Assembly: GCA_008638375.1 (NCBI GenBank)
Contig: CM018038.1
Span: 14,964,515-15,028,514, forward strand
Length of the DNA: 64,000 nt
Reading direction: 5' to 3'
DNA from: Nyssa sinensis
Lineage: Eukaryota > Streptophyta > Magnoliopsida > Cornales > Nyssaceae
Position numbers and translations under genes: made by a program. Every line of letters starts with the position of its first letter. Position 1 is the first letter of the stretch. The notes under the pieces were generated by a model, which searched no databases, was not told the origin of the DNA, and saw only the letters and a list, made by a program, of their open reading frames with translations. This document shows positions 1-11,898 of this stretch, piece after piece.

Positions 1-665
1 CCTCGGTATATATGACCTCAACCCGTTGTTTAGTGAGAAACAAGAACCTCGGTAAAAGGAAGACGCCACAAACGGTGGTGGAAATCCGTTTGATAAGTTG
101 TTGGTGAATACCATGGGAAATCCCGATAAGTTCAGATAGTTTTCAAAGAACCGAAGAGAAAATACTCTCTTAATTTACTCAAAAACTCATCATCTGCCTC
201 CACATGCGGCTACAAGTTCTTTTTAAAACACTCTATGAAACCCTGTGGCCGAATAAGGCCTACATTAAATAAAAGATATGGGCTAAACATCTTCAGGCCC
301 AAAACATCCTAAACTACCGACTAAAACTAATTAACAGAAATCCACTAAGTAAATAAAATTTCGCTCAGCCAAAACGTCATCAGTGTAGGTGCAGCAACTT
401 CAAGCCCGATTTCGACCTTGATTCAGCCCGAATCACGGAAAACTCAAAACATGAAAGTTGTAGAACTATTTCTTGGATTTCCACAGAATCTTGCATCATC
501 TCAATCGGAGCTCTGATGAGAGCGTTATGTACAGATTACGAAGCAACGTCGAAACTGTACGAAAATTACCCAACTAGTGTTTTGTGCACTTAACTTCTTA
601 GCTCTCGACCTTGTGATTGACCCATCTAGAACTTGTAAAGGATCTTTAAGACTCGGTCCACCATA
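1..665. other. Unassigned sequence upstream of the copia fragment
   Basis: No convincing coding exon is visible. The stretch has moderate base composition and reads like non-coding retrotransposon or intron sequence. It does not continue the copia polyprotein leftward: recognisable pol similarity begins only near 676. It may be another element joined to the copia fragment, or intron of the MADS-box gene whose end lies at 3541-4658. Confidence 0.35.
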
Positions 666-1856
666 GTGCCCATCATCAACCGCCGGGGTTTCTTGATCCT
701 GACTATCCTACTCGTGTGTAAACTTCACAAAGCCAAATATGGTTTTAAGCAAGCTCCCCGTGCCTGGTATACTGAGCTTCGCCAATTTTTTGTTGCATCT
801 GGATTTCGGAACTCACATGCAGATACATCTCTCTTTGTCCTCAACACGGGTACCTATTGTGTATATCTCCTTGTTTATGTTGATGACATTATAATTACAG
901 GCGACAATAATGATATGGTCAATCGGGTTGTTAGCTCTCTTGCTCAACGCTTCTCCATTAAGGATCTTGGCCCCCTTGCTTATTTCCTTGGTGTGGAAGT
1001 CATTCCGCATGAACATGGGATCCTTCTTTCTCAATGCCGGTACATCCTGGATCTTCTTGCTTATACCAACATGATGGATAGCAAATCAGTACTCACCCCT
1101 CTTCCAACCAGTCCAACACTTATGCTACACTCTGGCTCCGCCCTTACGGACCCCACTGAATACAGAGCCGTCGTGGGTAGCCTCCAGTACTTATCTCTTA
1201 CTCGGCCAGAAATTGCTTTTGCAGTCAACAAATTGTCTCAGTACCTGCATCGTCCAACCACTGACCATTGGAATACTGTGAAGCGTCTCCTGTGCTATCT
1301 CTGTGGTATTTCCGATCATGGCCTTTGTCTTTATCGTGACTCACCGTTGTCCCTCCATGCCTTCTCTGATGCTGATTGGGTAGGCAACAAGGAGGATTTC
1401 TCGTCTACCAATGCTTATATTGTTTATCTTGGTCGCAATCCTATTTCTTGGAGTTCCAAGAAGCAACGTACGATTGCTCGCTCTTCTATTAAGGCTGAAT
1501 ATAGGTCTGTTGCTGCCACTGCTACTGAATTGAATTGGGTGTGTTCTCTCCTTACTGAACTCCATGTTCAGCTACCTCAGTCACCCATGATCTACTGCGA
1601 CAATGTCGGCGCTACCCAATTATGTTCCAATCCAGTATTTCATTCTCGCATGAAGCATGTTGCCATTGATTTTCATTTCATTCGCGATCAAGTTCAAACT
1701 GGGGCTCTATGTGTTGCTCACGTCTCATCCAACGATCAACTCGCGGATGCCCTCACCAAACCACTACCGCGAGCTTGTTTTCTATCTCTCAAGGACAAGA
1801 TTGGACTCTCCTCCCGGAGCTCCGTCGTGAGGGGGCATGTTAGAGATATTAGTTGA
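666..1856 (+). mobile_element. Truncated Ty1/copia pol fragment (reverse transcriptase and RNase H)
   Basis: This is the C-terminal part of a copia-type polyprotein, which in an intact element copies RNA to DNA and degrades the RNA strand. Visible motifs in order are KQAPRAWY and YVDDIIITG (the reverse transcriptase active site YVDD), then the RNase H acidic positions in SDADWVG, IKAEYRS and YCDN, and the terminal ADALTK block. Integrase, protease and gag are missing. Near 712 the frame shifts: the QPPGF-type motif typical of this part of copia pol lies in another frame just upstream. The open reading ends inside the 3' LTR, as in many copia elements. It is a dead fragment, not a host gene. 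It may sit in an intron of the MADS-box gene that ends at 4658. Confidence 0.9.
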
Positions 1857-2054
1857 AGATAATATTTGATTGTGATTTAATTTGATATCTTTGATTTAGT
1901 TGTAGATAATATTTGATTGTGATTTGATTTGATTTTCTGTTTCCTCATTTGAGGAGATTGTTTTAGGTAATTGAGTGTACAATGTATATATATACTCATA
2001 TATTGATCAATAGAAAATGCAAGCCATATTCTCTTATATCTTCATCTTCAAGCA
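1838..2054 (+). repeat. 3' LTR of the copia fragment
   Basis: A purine run (GAGGGGGCA, 1829-1837) immediately precedes TGTTAGAG, the normal arrangement of polypurine tract and LTR start. Two copies of TAGATAATATTTGATTGTG-like sequence follow, then AT-rich sequence. The right end is taken at the CA near 2054, with an uncertainty of a few bases. No matching 5' LTR is seen in the window. Confidence 0.65.
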
Positions 2055-3540
2055 TACATTAATAGGGGTTAGCTCAAATGGGAAGGTATCAGTGTTTTTG
2101 TTTTTTTGTTTTTTAAAGTAAGATGTATTATTTACAAAGTATACAAAGGCGCAAACGGCACTCCCCATATGGCGAAAGCAAGGCCTAGAAAAAATCCCAA
2201 AAGGGCAGCAGTAGGCCAACAAAAAAACCAGCAACTTCCAGAGAACAGGAAAGCAAGAACAGAAAAGAGGAAAAGTGTTTGAGATAGTAGCACATATTCT
2301 TGTAATATATGAAATTAGTATATAGGCTCTATATGGGTGGAGCAGAGCGGAGTCCATAAGATTCATGTGGCTAAACTTAGTTATGGTACCAGGGACGAAT
2401 AATAAGTTGGGGTTGAGAGTGCGGGGTATGGGGTACGGTAAGGTTATATTAGAAAATTTTAATGTACCGGGTTAGGATTTTAATTGCAAGACAGTATATA
2501 TATGTTATAACCCTATTTTTCATATACTGAAAAATGTAGTTACTCCTATAAACGTAGGCATATTGCCGAATATAACTTTTATGTGTCCTCTCTCTCTGTC
2601 TCAACTCTTTACATCATGGTTGTATAGATCGTTCATTCACAACAAAATGCAACTAGCTTTGGTCATGTGTTCTGGAACAGCTAGCAAGGATTGCTTTTGG
2701 AATTAAATCCCCATTGCATACAAACTTCCCAACTTGCATAGGTATTGGGGATGTTCTTCTAGGCAGCAACTATCAGTTTCACATGCTCAAAAATCAGATT
2801 TTGGATCACTTCAACTAGCTAGATGGGCCTTGTTGTTCCAAACTTTAAAGTTCCTTTTACTCCATGTATGGGCTGTAGGGGTGTTTGCACACATCCGGAA
2901 TTTACCTTATAATTATGCATGGTGTTTTCTGGTCTATAAGACTGGCTTTGGGTTAGCAGTTGATTGCCTTGTGACTTTGAGTCAACTTCGTTGGGTAGAA
3001 GTCTGTGAGCGTTAACACTTTTGATTCCATTGTCTTTTTATTTTTGATGTTTTTTTGTATTGTATTCCTTGTACAATCTGATCTACATCATTAACATATT
3101 TCTTCTATGATTTGGTTTCTTAATGACATATGATACGCTTTCGTTTGGTGCCAACTTAGTTGGGATGAGGCTTATTAGTGTTGATGTCTCTCTCTTAGCT
3201 TGTTCATGTATTTTGGTTGCATCCCTTGTACACTCTTGATGTAACTCTTAATTACATCAATAAAATTTTTCTCTCTTTTTAGCTGATAAAAAAAAAACAT
3301 ATTTCTTTTGCTGATAATTAAAAAAAAAAACTTGTGATGGGAAGGATTCTTAGTCATTGAAAAAAACTATAGAAAACAATTCTACAGAAAATTCAATTCA
3401 AAAACAATAGTAAACATTGGAAGAAGAATTTAAACTCATTTAGTAGATTTTTCGAGTAGAAATACTAATCCACTGTTAGGGTGGGCTGGTGTAATTCCAT
3501 TCCTTTGCACTTTTCTGAACTTCTCTTGAAAAACTTGCAG
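2055..3540. other. Non-coding stretch, probably intron of the MADS-box gene
   Basis: I see no MADS or K-box exon here. Positions 2090-2290 resemble the 3' tail of a LINE in reverse orientation. Positions 3100-3190 carry a TTGGTGCCAACTTAGTTGGG-like segment ending in a TTG-type tail, as in some plant SINEs. The open frame at 2734-3015 shows no family motif and is not called as a gene. Confidence 0.35.
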
Positions 3541-4658
3541 AGATCTCAGTTGATTGAAGAAAACCAGCAATTGAAACAGAAAGTGAGATTTACATTGGCT
3601 TTATCTTTTATATTTGACATATTATTATTTTTTTTAAATATGGCTGTTGTGATATTCCTATTGCAGCTGGGGATGATTTCCAATGGAAAGAAACCCCTTA
3701 TCGCTGTGTCTAAGAATATGATCCCAGAAGAAGAAGGCATACTCGGAGACTCTCACCAATGCAGGCAGCTGCAGCAGTGTCTTCCAGAACCTCTGGAGGA
3801 CAATTTCTCTGATACATTCCTGAAACTAGGGTAAGTTAAATTACATATGCAGTCATTTTCATGTAGAATCATTACATATTTAATTTACGTTTAGTCCTGG
3901 ATTAAGCTTAGCCTTAGATGCACGCATAAAATTGTTGTATATTCTACTCACTGGACTTTTCTATGCATATGGTTAGCTAATAAGCATAATCAGGAGCATG
4001 ATTAGCAGTGTAAATTACAGTCAGACTGAACTTCTGTTATATTGCTCACTGCTATGGTTGCATCAATAGAATCCCAGAATGAACCATACTCAAAATTATA
4101 ATTTGCACTACTCTTCCTCTAGGGAATGCCTATTCACACTCCATTTTTGTACAATTAAACTCAAAAAATAATTTTTTATTGATTGATAGTGTATGTTTTG
4201 GATCACAAATGACTAATTGGGGAGCGAGAATATTTTCTCACTTTTAAATATAAGGTGATGGGACCTACATGCATTTATTATAATGTGTCCCACAACTTTG
4301 TATTTGTATTTAGGAACGAGAAAATTGATAACATTTTCCAATAAATAAACATAGCAGTCGTATTAGGGAAAGTGGGAGACAACTCTTTTTTACTTCACAT
4401 TGTGGAGCTCCTTCACTCCCTTTTTCTATTTTCCCAGTGCTCTTTCACATTTCCATGACACTTAAAACACCTTTTCTCAACTATTTGGAATTGATTGTAT
4501 GAATCCCGTGTTGTCATTTTACTCTATTTAAAAAGCATTTTTATCAACAGTTATTATTATTATTATCTGTTTTGGTAGTGAAAAACATTCTAACTTTTCT
4601 CTTTGGTGGAATTGTTTGTTCAACTGTATTTTTTTTTTCCAGGCTACCTTTTAACTAG
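3541..4658 (+). CDS. 3' end of an SVP/AGL24-type MADS-box transcription factor gene (last three coding exons)
   Basis: Three exons join in frame: 3541-3582, 3667-3830 and 4643-4658. The first is exactly 42 nt and encodes RSQLIEENQQLKQK, matching the conserved 42-nt exon at the end of the K-box in plant MIKC MADS genes. The second encodes a variable C-terminal region. The third supplies the last residues and TAG, completing SDTFLKLGLPFN, very like the LKLGLP ending of SVP, JOINTLESS and StMADS11 proteins. These nuclear factors repress or time flowering and bud growth. Splice sites are GTGAGA/TTGCAG and GTAAGT/TTCCAG. The MADS and upstream K-box exons are not found in 1-3540; they lie beyond the window, or the copy is truncated. 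A copia fragment lies upstream. The family call is fairly sure; whether the gene is intact is unknown. Confidence 0.75.
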
Positions 4659-4998
4659 CTGAAATTGGAACAAGATGGAGGAGATTCCTGATTCCCAGAA
4701 GAAGTAAACTGCTTGGCCCTCGGCATTTTAAGATGTTACCATGTTAATGAAATGTGAAAACGTATCCTACTTGGAAAAATAGCAACCTAACTAATACAAG
4801 TCGAATTGTATTCAGACATGACCTCAAAGTGCTTAGGAGTACTTGATAATTAATCTGGGATCCCTTTTTGGTTTAAGAGTGTCGAAAGCCAGCTCTTCCA
4901 CCTAAAGCAGCCCAGTTTTTAGTCCAGTATCCTCAGTAAAAAGAATATTAATCCATAGCATTCAATTTGTGTCGGCGCTTGTAGTTCGTAGTTTAGTC

Positions 4999-5029
<31 letters not shown>

Positions 5030-5740
5030 GTGTATACTGTCTTTGAACACCACTCTCTTATATGAGATGGGTCTCACTTGTGATCCCAAGGTAAAGGTGG
5101 TACAAAAAGGTTTAACTCTGTGCATCCAGATTGTGAGAGATAAAGAGAGGAATTGGGAGAATTCTCTTTATATTGAATTGTATGTGTACAAAAGAGACAC
5201 CTCTTTTATATAAGAGTCAAACTGTGTACACAAGGTAAGTGAGAAGAAAGGGAAAATCCTAGTAAACCCTACTTATACACCTTAATTGTCATCTATAATA
5301 TATATATTCTATAATATATATATATATATATACATACATACATACATCTAACATAGATGACTAAGGGCAGGCACAATTCAGTGTTTTATGCACTACATAC
5401 ACATGCGGATGACGGATGACTAAGATGGGACAATCGCGCCACTCACCACTGTTATGGTTACCGTCCTATATAATTTTTCCACTCGTTATGCGCATACAAT
5501 AAAATTTCATATACATATCATGTAAGAATCATAAGCATGTAAAGTCAACAATGTTAGTAGATAAAGTTAAATAATGTACTTGTTTGATATGTTAGTTAAC
5601 ATATCTTAGTCTCCAATTAACATGATGTTTCTTTGCCTGAAAGGAGATGGTGGAGGCCTTTTTCTACTCTCTCTTCGGTCTTTAATTGTTAAGTTTAATA
5701 AAGAGATCACAACTAAGTGAGTGAAAGTAGGACCTATCTC

Positions 5741-6003
5741 TATATTTATAACTAGAGCGTGAGTCTTAATCCATAAATGACTACAAATAAAATATTTCAT
5801 TCTTAACTTTAAAATTTACATCAATACCCTATGTAATAACACGTAACTAAGGTACACTAAGCTCAATGTACTCTCATAATCATTGTCAATGCTTTAGTTA
5901 ATCTGGTTTACTCTCTTCTAATCAAGCATTTCGATTAATTTGATTTTTACATATGTTAAGTATAATAAGATGTATTAGCCCATTCAGGTAAAAAAATCTT
6001 ACA
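5741..6003 (+). repeat. Diverged direct repeat, copy 1 (possible LTR)
   Basis: Aligns by eye with 6811-7066. Shared landmarks in the same order are TATTTATAACTA, AATTTACATCAATAC, TAATAACACGTA, TAATCA and a terminal CTTACA. After this copy comes GTCTCCCACTTGAG, a phrase often seen beside retrotransposon LTR ends in plants. Copies are about 1.06 kb apart, so a solo or non-autonomous LTR element is possible. No primer-binding site was confirmed. Confidence 0.5.
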
Positions 6004-6810
6004 GTCTCCCACTTGAGTTACAAAGATCATTATCAGAGTTTTTGAAAAAATATTTTATTTTAAAAACAACTCTTTAAATGAAATGTTTTTTTATTAAGTG
6101 TATGTGATCACAAGTAAAAACAAACAGATGTTTTAGAGAGTAACATTTAAAACCTCCTTAGTCTAATAAAAACACAAGCATTCAATCATGCAAGTCATTA
6201 CACTTTAAACAGCATAAGACCTACATAATAAAAGTACTCGCAATCTGACCAATTCATGCTATATTTATGGATGTGTGGTATGTAAACTACATGTCAAATG
6301 TGATCATCATCAATCACGTCTCTTTCCAAATTGGTCCAATATGTCGTCCTACTACGGGACTAATCATGTTGCAAAAACATTCAACCCTTAAGACAAGCAA
6401 ATATAATGTCTTAAGTAACAAACTTCCCTTGTAGGTAAAAAAAGTCGTCGTTAAGAAAAGTACACAATTTATGTTGGTAATTTTTTTTTCAAAATGTTGT
6501 AATACTTTAGAAATGTAATTGTTGAGTCATAATTGAGTCAAGTGGATTATTACTAGTCGCGGAGTGGAGACTCGAGAAACTTTGCAACTACATTAATATC
6601 TAAAAAAAAATTGTAATTCAAGATATGTGTTCATTCATATCATGTATTACATCTAAGCACCACACCTTGGAATTGTTTTCAAGTTTAGATTTGAACTTTA
6701 TAATGGCTAAAATGACTTCAAGCATAAGTTAGTTTTAACTATACACTAAGTCTACTTATTGAAATTATATATTGGACAATTTATAAACTTATTTTATTAC
6801 TTTATAAAAG

Positions 6811-7066
6811 ATTATTTATAACTAAAGTATAAGTCCTAACTCATAAACAACGATAAGTAAAAAGGTGCACAATTAATCTTAAAATTTATATCAATACTCT
6901 ATATAATAACACGTAGTTAAGGTGTCTCAAGTTCAATATACCCTTATAATCACTTTCAATAATTGAGTTCATCCAATTTATTCTCTTTTAATCAAGCATC
7001 CTAAGTCATCTAATTTTTTATAAACATAATGAGAAATACTAAACCATTCGAATAAAATTTCTTACA
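6811..7066 (+). repeat. Diverged direct repeat, copy 2 (possible LTR)
   Basis: Second member of the pair with 5741-6003, in the same orientation and ending in the same CTTACA. Divergence is substantial, which indicates an old duplication or an old element. Confidence 0.5.
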
Positions 7067-8145
7067 CATATTCCTACTATTTTGATTGTTGACGTGGCAA
7101 GATTAGATGACATAAAATGATTTCATATAGGTCTTTTTTAGCTCAACAGGAGAGACAAGGAAGTGAAGAAACAAGATTAAAAAAAATTTAGGTTAATGGG
7201 TTGAATTCAACTTAACACAATACATTCTAAACTATTTTATTGTGATTCAGAAGTATTCAAGTTGAACCGATCATATTTACGACTCATAAAATTTTTAAAT
7301 TATTTCATAAAAAGAGATATAGTTAATTTTGAATTGGGATGACCTGTAGTCTCCCTTATGTTCGTCCAAAAAAAAAAATTATATGTAAAATTTTGATCCA
7401 CATAAAATTAACCCACCTTCATGTGAATCAAGCCCACCCCTATATGAATCTAGTCTATCTTAATTTTTTTGCCCAACTTAGTTATAACTAAACTCAGCCC
7501 AAAAGGTATAAAATTAGCCCACCCCCATTGCCAACCTAATTAAAAAGTTTATCCATCTTAAACTCTTAATTCCATCATTTCTCTATCATAATTTTAGTCC
7601 ACCCCTTTTCACAAAAGTTTTCTTTAAAATTTTGGTTCAACTAAAAAAATTTCTACTAAAATGTTTCATTCCGAAATTTCGGTCCACTTAAATTTTTTTA
7701 TCCCTTTTTAAATTTTTTTTTTGACTTCGCTATTATTCATAAATATAAAGTAAATTAATCTTATAAAACTTTACAAAGAAAAAAAAATCATTTTCGATCT
7801 GATTATTTGGTATTTAAATTATATTTATTTTAAAATGAAATAAAAAATTTTCATTTATCTCACGTTATGAGATCTACACATGATAAATTCCACATGTGAT
7901 TGGTTCACACTAAGAGATAAATAGACCTTTATATTTTATTTTGAAATGGAAAGATACCGACCCGGTTACTTGCGGGTAAAAGTTTGGTTCAACTTTTGAC
8001 CCATGTCACTTACAACCCGGACCATCCCAAGTCTTGCAATCGACCTTTTGATTTTCCAGTTCTTTGCTAAAACGAGCATAATAAAGAACCATGTGTTTGA
8101 CTGAAAGTGTTTTCTCCTAATTGGCTTCCTTCGTACACAAAATAG

Positions 8146-8152
8146 TATAAAT
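8146..8152 (+). promoter_or_regulatory. Probable TATA box of the ULP2 gene
   Basis: TATAAAT lies 195 bp upstream of the ATG at 8341. It is followed by CT-rich leader-like sequence (GATCTCTCTCTGC) as in many plant 5' UTRs. Position and context suggest transcription starting near 8175-8185. This is inferred from sequence only. Confidence 0.5.
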
Positions 8153-8262
8153 CCACAATCTTCAATTGCCGATCTCTCTCTGCACTAGCGATCGCTCGTT
8201 ACAATCTCAAATTGTCTTTATTAAAGCCCTAATTCAATTCCTCCAAGATTACGTGCAACACG

Positions 8263-8286
8263 ATGGTCACTCTAATAGAACCCTAA
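8263..8286 (+). promoter_or_regulatory. Upstream ORF in the ULP2 leader (7 codons)
   Basis: An ATG at 8263 opens a seven-codon frame (MVTLIEP) stopping at TAA 8284-8286, 54 nt before the main ATG. If the leader starts near 8180, scanning ribosomes would meet this ATG first, so it could lower translation of the protease. Its use is not shown by the sequence. Confidence 0.45.
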
Positions 8287-8340
8287 TTTGCTATCCCCTC
8301 TTTGTCTTTGATCTCTGTGTTTTCCGTATTTGTCTTTACA

Positions 8341-11300
8341 ATGAAGAGTACTTGTAGAAGCCTCAATGTTTTCGATTTCAAAGAAGAAGATCAGCTCTCC
8401 AAAATTGCGTCTGCCAGGTTTACGAGCGAATTCAAAAACTCCAATAGTCTTGACAAGTATAAGTTCCTCGAAAATGGTTAGTTTTTTTGGTGTGTGTGGG
8501 TGTGAGTGTGAGTGTGTATTATAATTACTCCCTGGAACTTCAATTGGTGTGCCTCTCTTGAGTTATTATTTTTTATTTTTTCGAAGGGCTTATTGCGGCT
8601 AGTATGAGAGTTTAGAGTTTATTATTTATTTCGACACATTGCATTTAATGAATTCATGTTCAACCCAAAGTAGGAGCTGGGCATGTTTTTGTATGCAGTA
8701 TAATAGATGGATTGATTGTTGATGTGCAAGACTGATTAATTTTGAGTTCCCGGTTCCCGCCTCATATCACATCTTAGTGCTTGCTGAATGCAAATCGCTA
8801 CAGAGACAATGTTAGAGGTAGTAGTTAGGATTCATCCGTTTGTACACATTCATCTTATGGGGTTTGCTTGGTTGGAGGAGATGAGAGGAGTTTTTCTTTA
8901 GTCTGTAACTCTCTTTTCCTTTGTAGAAATGCCAGACTAATCAACAGACACATTTGGAACTCGATCTTAAAACAGATGCCAACTCATATGCACAAACTTC
9001 AACCATCTGTTCCAAAGGTTCTTATGTCGCGTGCTTTACATTTTTCAATTTTTTTGGACAATATAGAATGAAATGGAAATCAGCCGCATGAGACAACCTT
9101 AAATTGTTTTAAAGGGTAACTATGCTATCGTGATGAATTCCCTCCCATCATATTTTTTTTCCCAAAATTTTATTTACATTTGTTTGAGCGTAGGTCTAGT
9201 GACCTTCACACACACACACACACACACACGTATATTTATTTATAACTGTCATGTTTCAAATAGAGTCTGAGTTTTTTGGGGTTCTCTTAAATTTGAAATT
9301 TGAATCATGGCGAAAAATAAGCAAGGATGCTGAAAAAGATTACATGAATGGAATACAACAGCATAAGAATAAATAACAGTATCTTTAGTTGCTGAAAACT
9401 TATCTTATATATTTATTTGAGAGAGGTACATGATTGTGTGCCTTGCAAAACCTCATTTTGATTATTTTACTATATCTATAATATATATATATATATTTTA
9501 AATTGGTTATCTTTTATCAGTTATATTAGATTTATAATCATGTCATCAATGATTTTACCTTAGCTTTGCTTGCACAACTTGAGTATTATGGCTACAGTTT
9601 GCAATTCTTAGTAATGACCAGCTAATATGCTTGACAATGACATGGACTCTGGTAGCTAAATTCATGGTGTAAATATGTAGAAGTTTTTTACTAAATGCTT
9701 TTCCTTAATAACTACCATGTTGAGATGTTTCTCTTTTTACTATGGGCACACACCTGTTGTCTAATTGAGATACATTTCTTGTATTAATGATTGGGTCATT
9801 ATTCATCTATGTTATTTCAGTACAAGTTATTAGTTTCTCTTTGTTAATTGCTTCATTGTGTCACAACTTTCTCCAGATGTGTATATAAAAGTATTCTGTA
9901 TTTTTTTTCTATTCAAAATATCCTTGAAAAGCTCAGCAGGCCATAGAGGAATGGTTTCTCCCCCTTCCTTTGATAGCCATCAGAAAAAGCTATTACCAAT
10001 GTTTATCGTGGCTGCTATCAGACTCGAGCCTGCTTGAACCTGCGTTTTCACACCTGACAGTCCAAACATTTTACCGTTGCGCCAAGACTGGTTAAATTTA
10101 TGTGGGTCTATAGTTTTCTGATGTAAATTTATGATGAAAAGCAAAATGAGACAAGTCTGGTGCATAATCTTGTTGGCTATATGAGTCTATATCTGTCAGG
10201 CCTTATGCTACATTCTGGTTATGTGATCATGGCTGCAGTTTAAGTTCCTGCCAGGAGCAATATAGACTACAAGATTTTATCAAGTTGTCTTGCTGTTAGT
10301 GTATACTAAATCTCTGTATTGTAAATTTTGATGTATGAACTTATTACTTTTCCAGTCTTTCTTCTATAGTTATCTCTAGGTAAAGTATTTCTTGATTATG
10401 CCTATCTATTTTTTCATTTGTGGTTTAATTGTTTTAAGCTTTACTGTAAAAAAAAAGTAATCTGGAATTACTTCATGATACTGTCTCTGTCCCTTTCCTT
10501 TTTTGCTTCTATTTGTGGTTATTGTTTACAGTTGCCCAGGGAACGAACATTCAATCGACGGAAATTGTTGATGTACCATGTCTGGTTGTTGATGCAATCG
10601 AGAATGATCAAAATTGTGACAATGCTGTTTCATGTACCCCTCCTGACATAGGTGGAGAGGTCTGTACCACCAGAGGAATGTCTGGGTTGGATGCTGATCT
10701 GCAATTTAATTCTGCAAGTCATGAACAGAACCCTCAATTTATTCCTAATAAACTTGAACCTGGAAGTTTGTTTGCTCAATTGGAAGCAAGAGCTTCAAGA
10801 CCTGGAGCAGCTTCACCTAGAAACAGCCAAGTAAATCGTGCCATCCTGAAGTCACCATCGAGTGTACTGTAACTTTTAGTCCCTCCATCCCTAAAACAAT
10901 GTTCACTTTGATTTATCACGTTGTTTTCAAAAAGCTTAATACTATATTTTGGAATACCATATTTATATTAACTTGTGAGTGATGTTTAAGAGTTGAAAGA
11001 CTTTAGAAAAATTGGAAAACAAAGGGTATATTGGGAAACTTTGTAATAGTTACTCTTATGATCTTTCAAAATGGCCAATATTCTGGAAATGTGGATTTTT
11101 TTTCAGGGGCGGAGGGAGTGTGTTTTATTAAAGGGTAAATTACGCTTTATCTCCATGTGTTTTGACTTTCGAGTCTTTTGACCTATTTTTTACTTGAGTT
11201 CTTATATTTTAAAAGTTGATATTTAATCCCCACGTAGTCTTCACTAAAGTGACAAATGCGATGAGGTTAGTAGAGGATGTGAAATGTCCAAAATAAGCTC

Positions 11301-11867
11301 ATTTAATTCAAAGATACCATTCCATTTCAAAAGAAAAACTATACTAAGACCCCTGTGGTTAGGCCCAATGACACTTTACCCCCTGGTGGCTTCTCACCAT
11401 CTATTTATATGGAAAACCTAATGGTACCGCTTTATTCATGACTACAAGTGGGTTAAATGTTGACGTTTTAAGATATAGGAGGGTTATGTGAAAATGGGCC
11501 AAATCATAAAATGTTAAAGTGTAATTTAACCTTCATTAAATAGTGTTCAGAATCCAGAAGATTCATCTAAGCTGGAAAATTTGCAGGAGTCACTCGATGT
11601 GATTTCAGATGCTGATGAAAGCATGAAGGGGAGTTCTCCGGCAACTTCTTCTGATATTGCAGATGATGGTGGTACATTCTCATTGTTTTTGTAATTCTTA
11701 TTAGTCCACTCTATGTGTTTTATTTGGACATTTATGAAATGCTCCTTCTTCTTCTTACTGTTTTTGCTGCAATTTTTCAGTTCTGTTAGACGGACCATCA
11801 TCGGTTCATTGCTTTGGTGGTTGGGAAATGGTAATCACTTTCATCACGTCTTGTTTTTGGTGAATCA

Positions 11868-11898
<31 letters not shown>

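Larger units (their letters stand above)
4659..8145. other. Intergenic region between the MADS-box and ULP2 genes
   Basis: AT-rich, without a convincing gene. It holds the 3' UTR region of the MADS gene, TA microsatellites near 5001-5025 and 5312-5331, and a diverged direct repeat pair (5741-6003 and 6811-7066). A degenerate tract at about 7370-7700 contains repeated CCCACC-containing phrases. The short open frames at 5028-5213 and 5606-5800 have no recognisable motif. Confidence 0.6.

Noticed and set aside
2734..3015. 93-residue frame upstream of the MADS exons
   Set aside because: No MADS, K-box or other family motif, and no splice context linking it to 3541. Probably repeat-derived.
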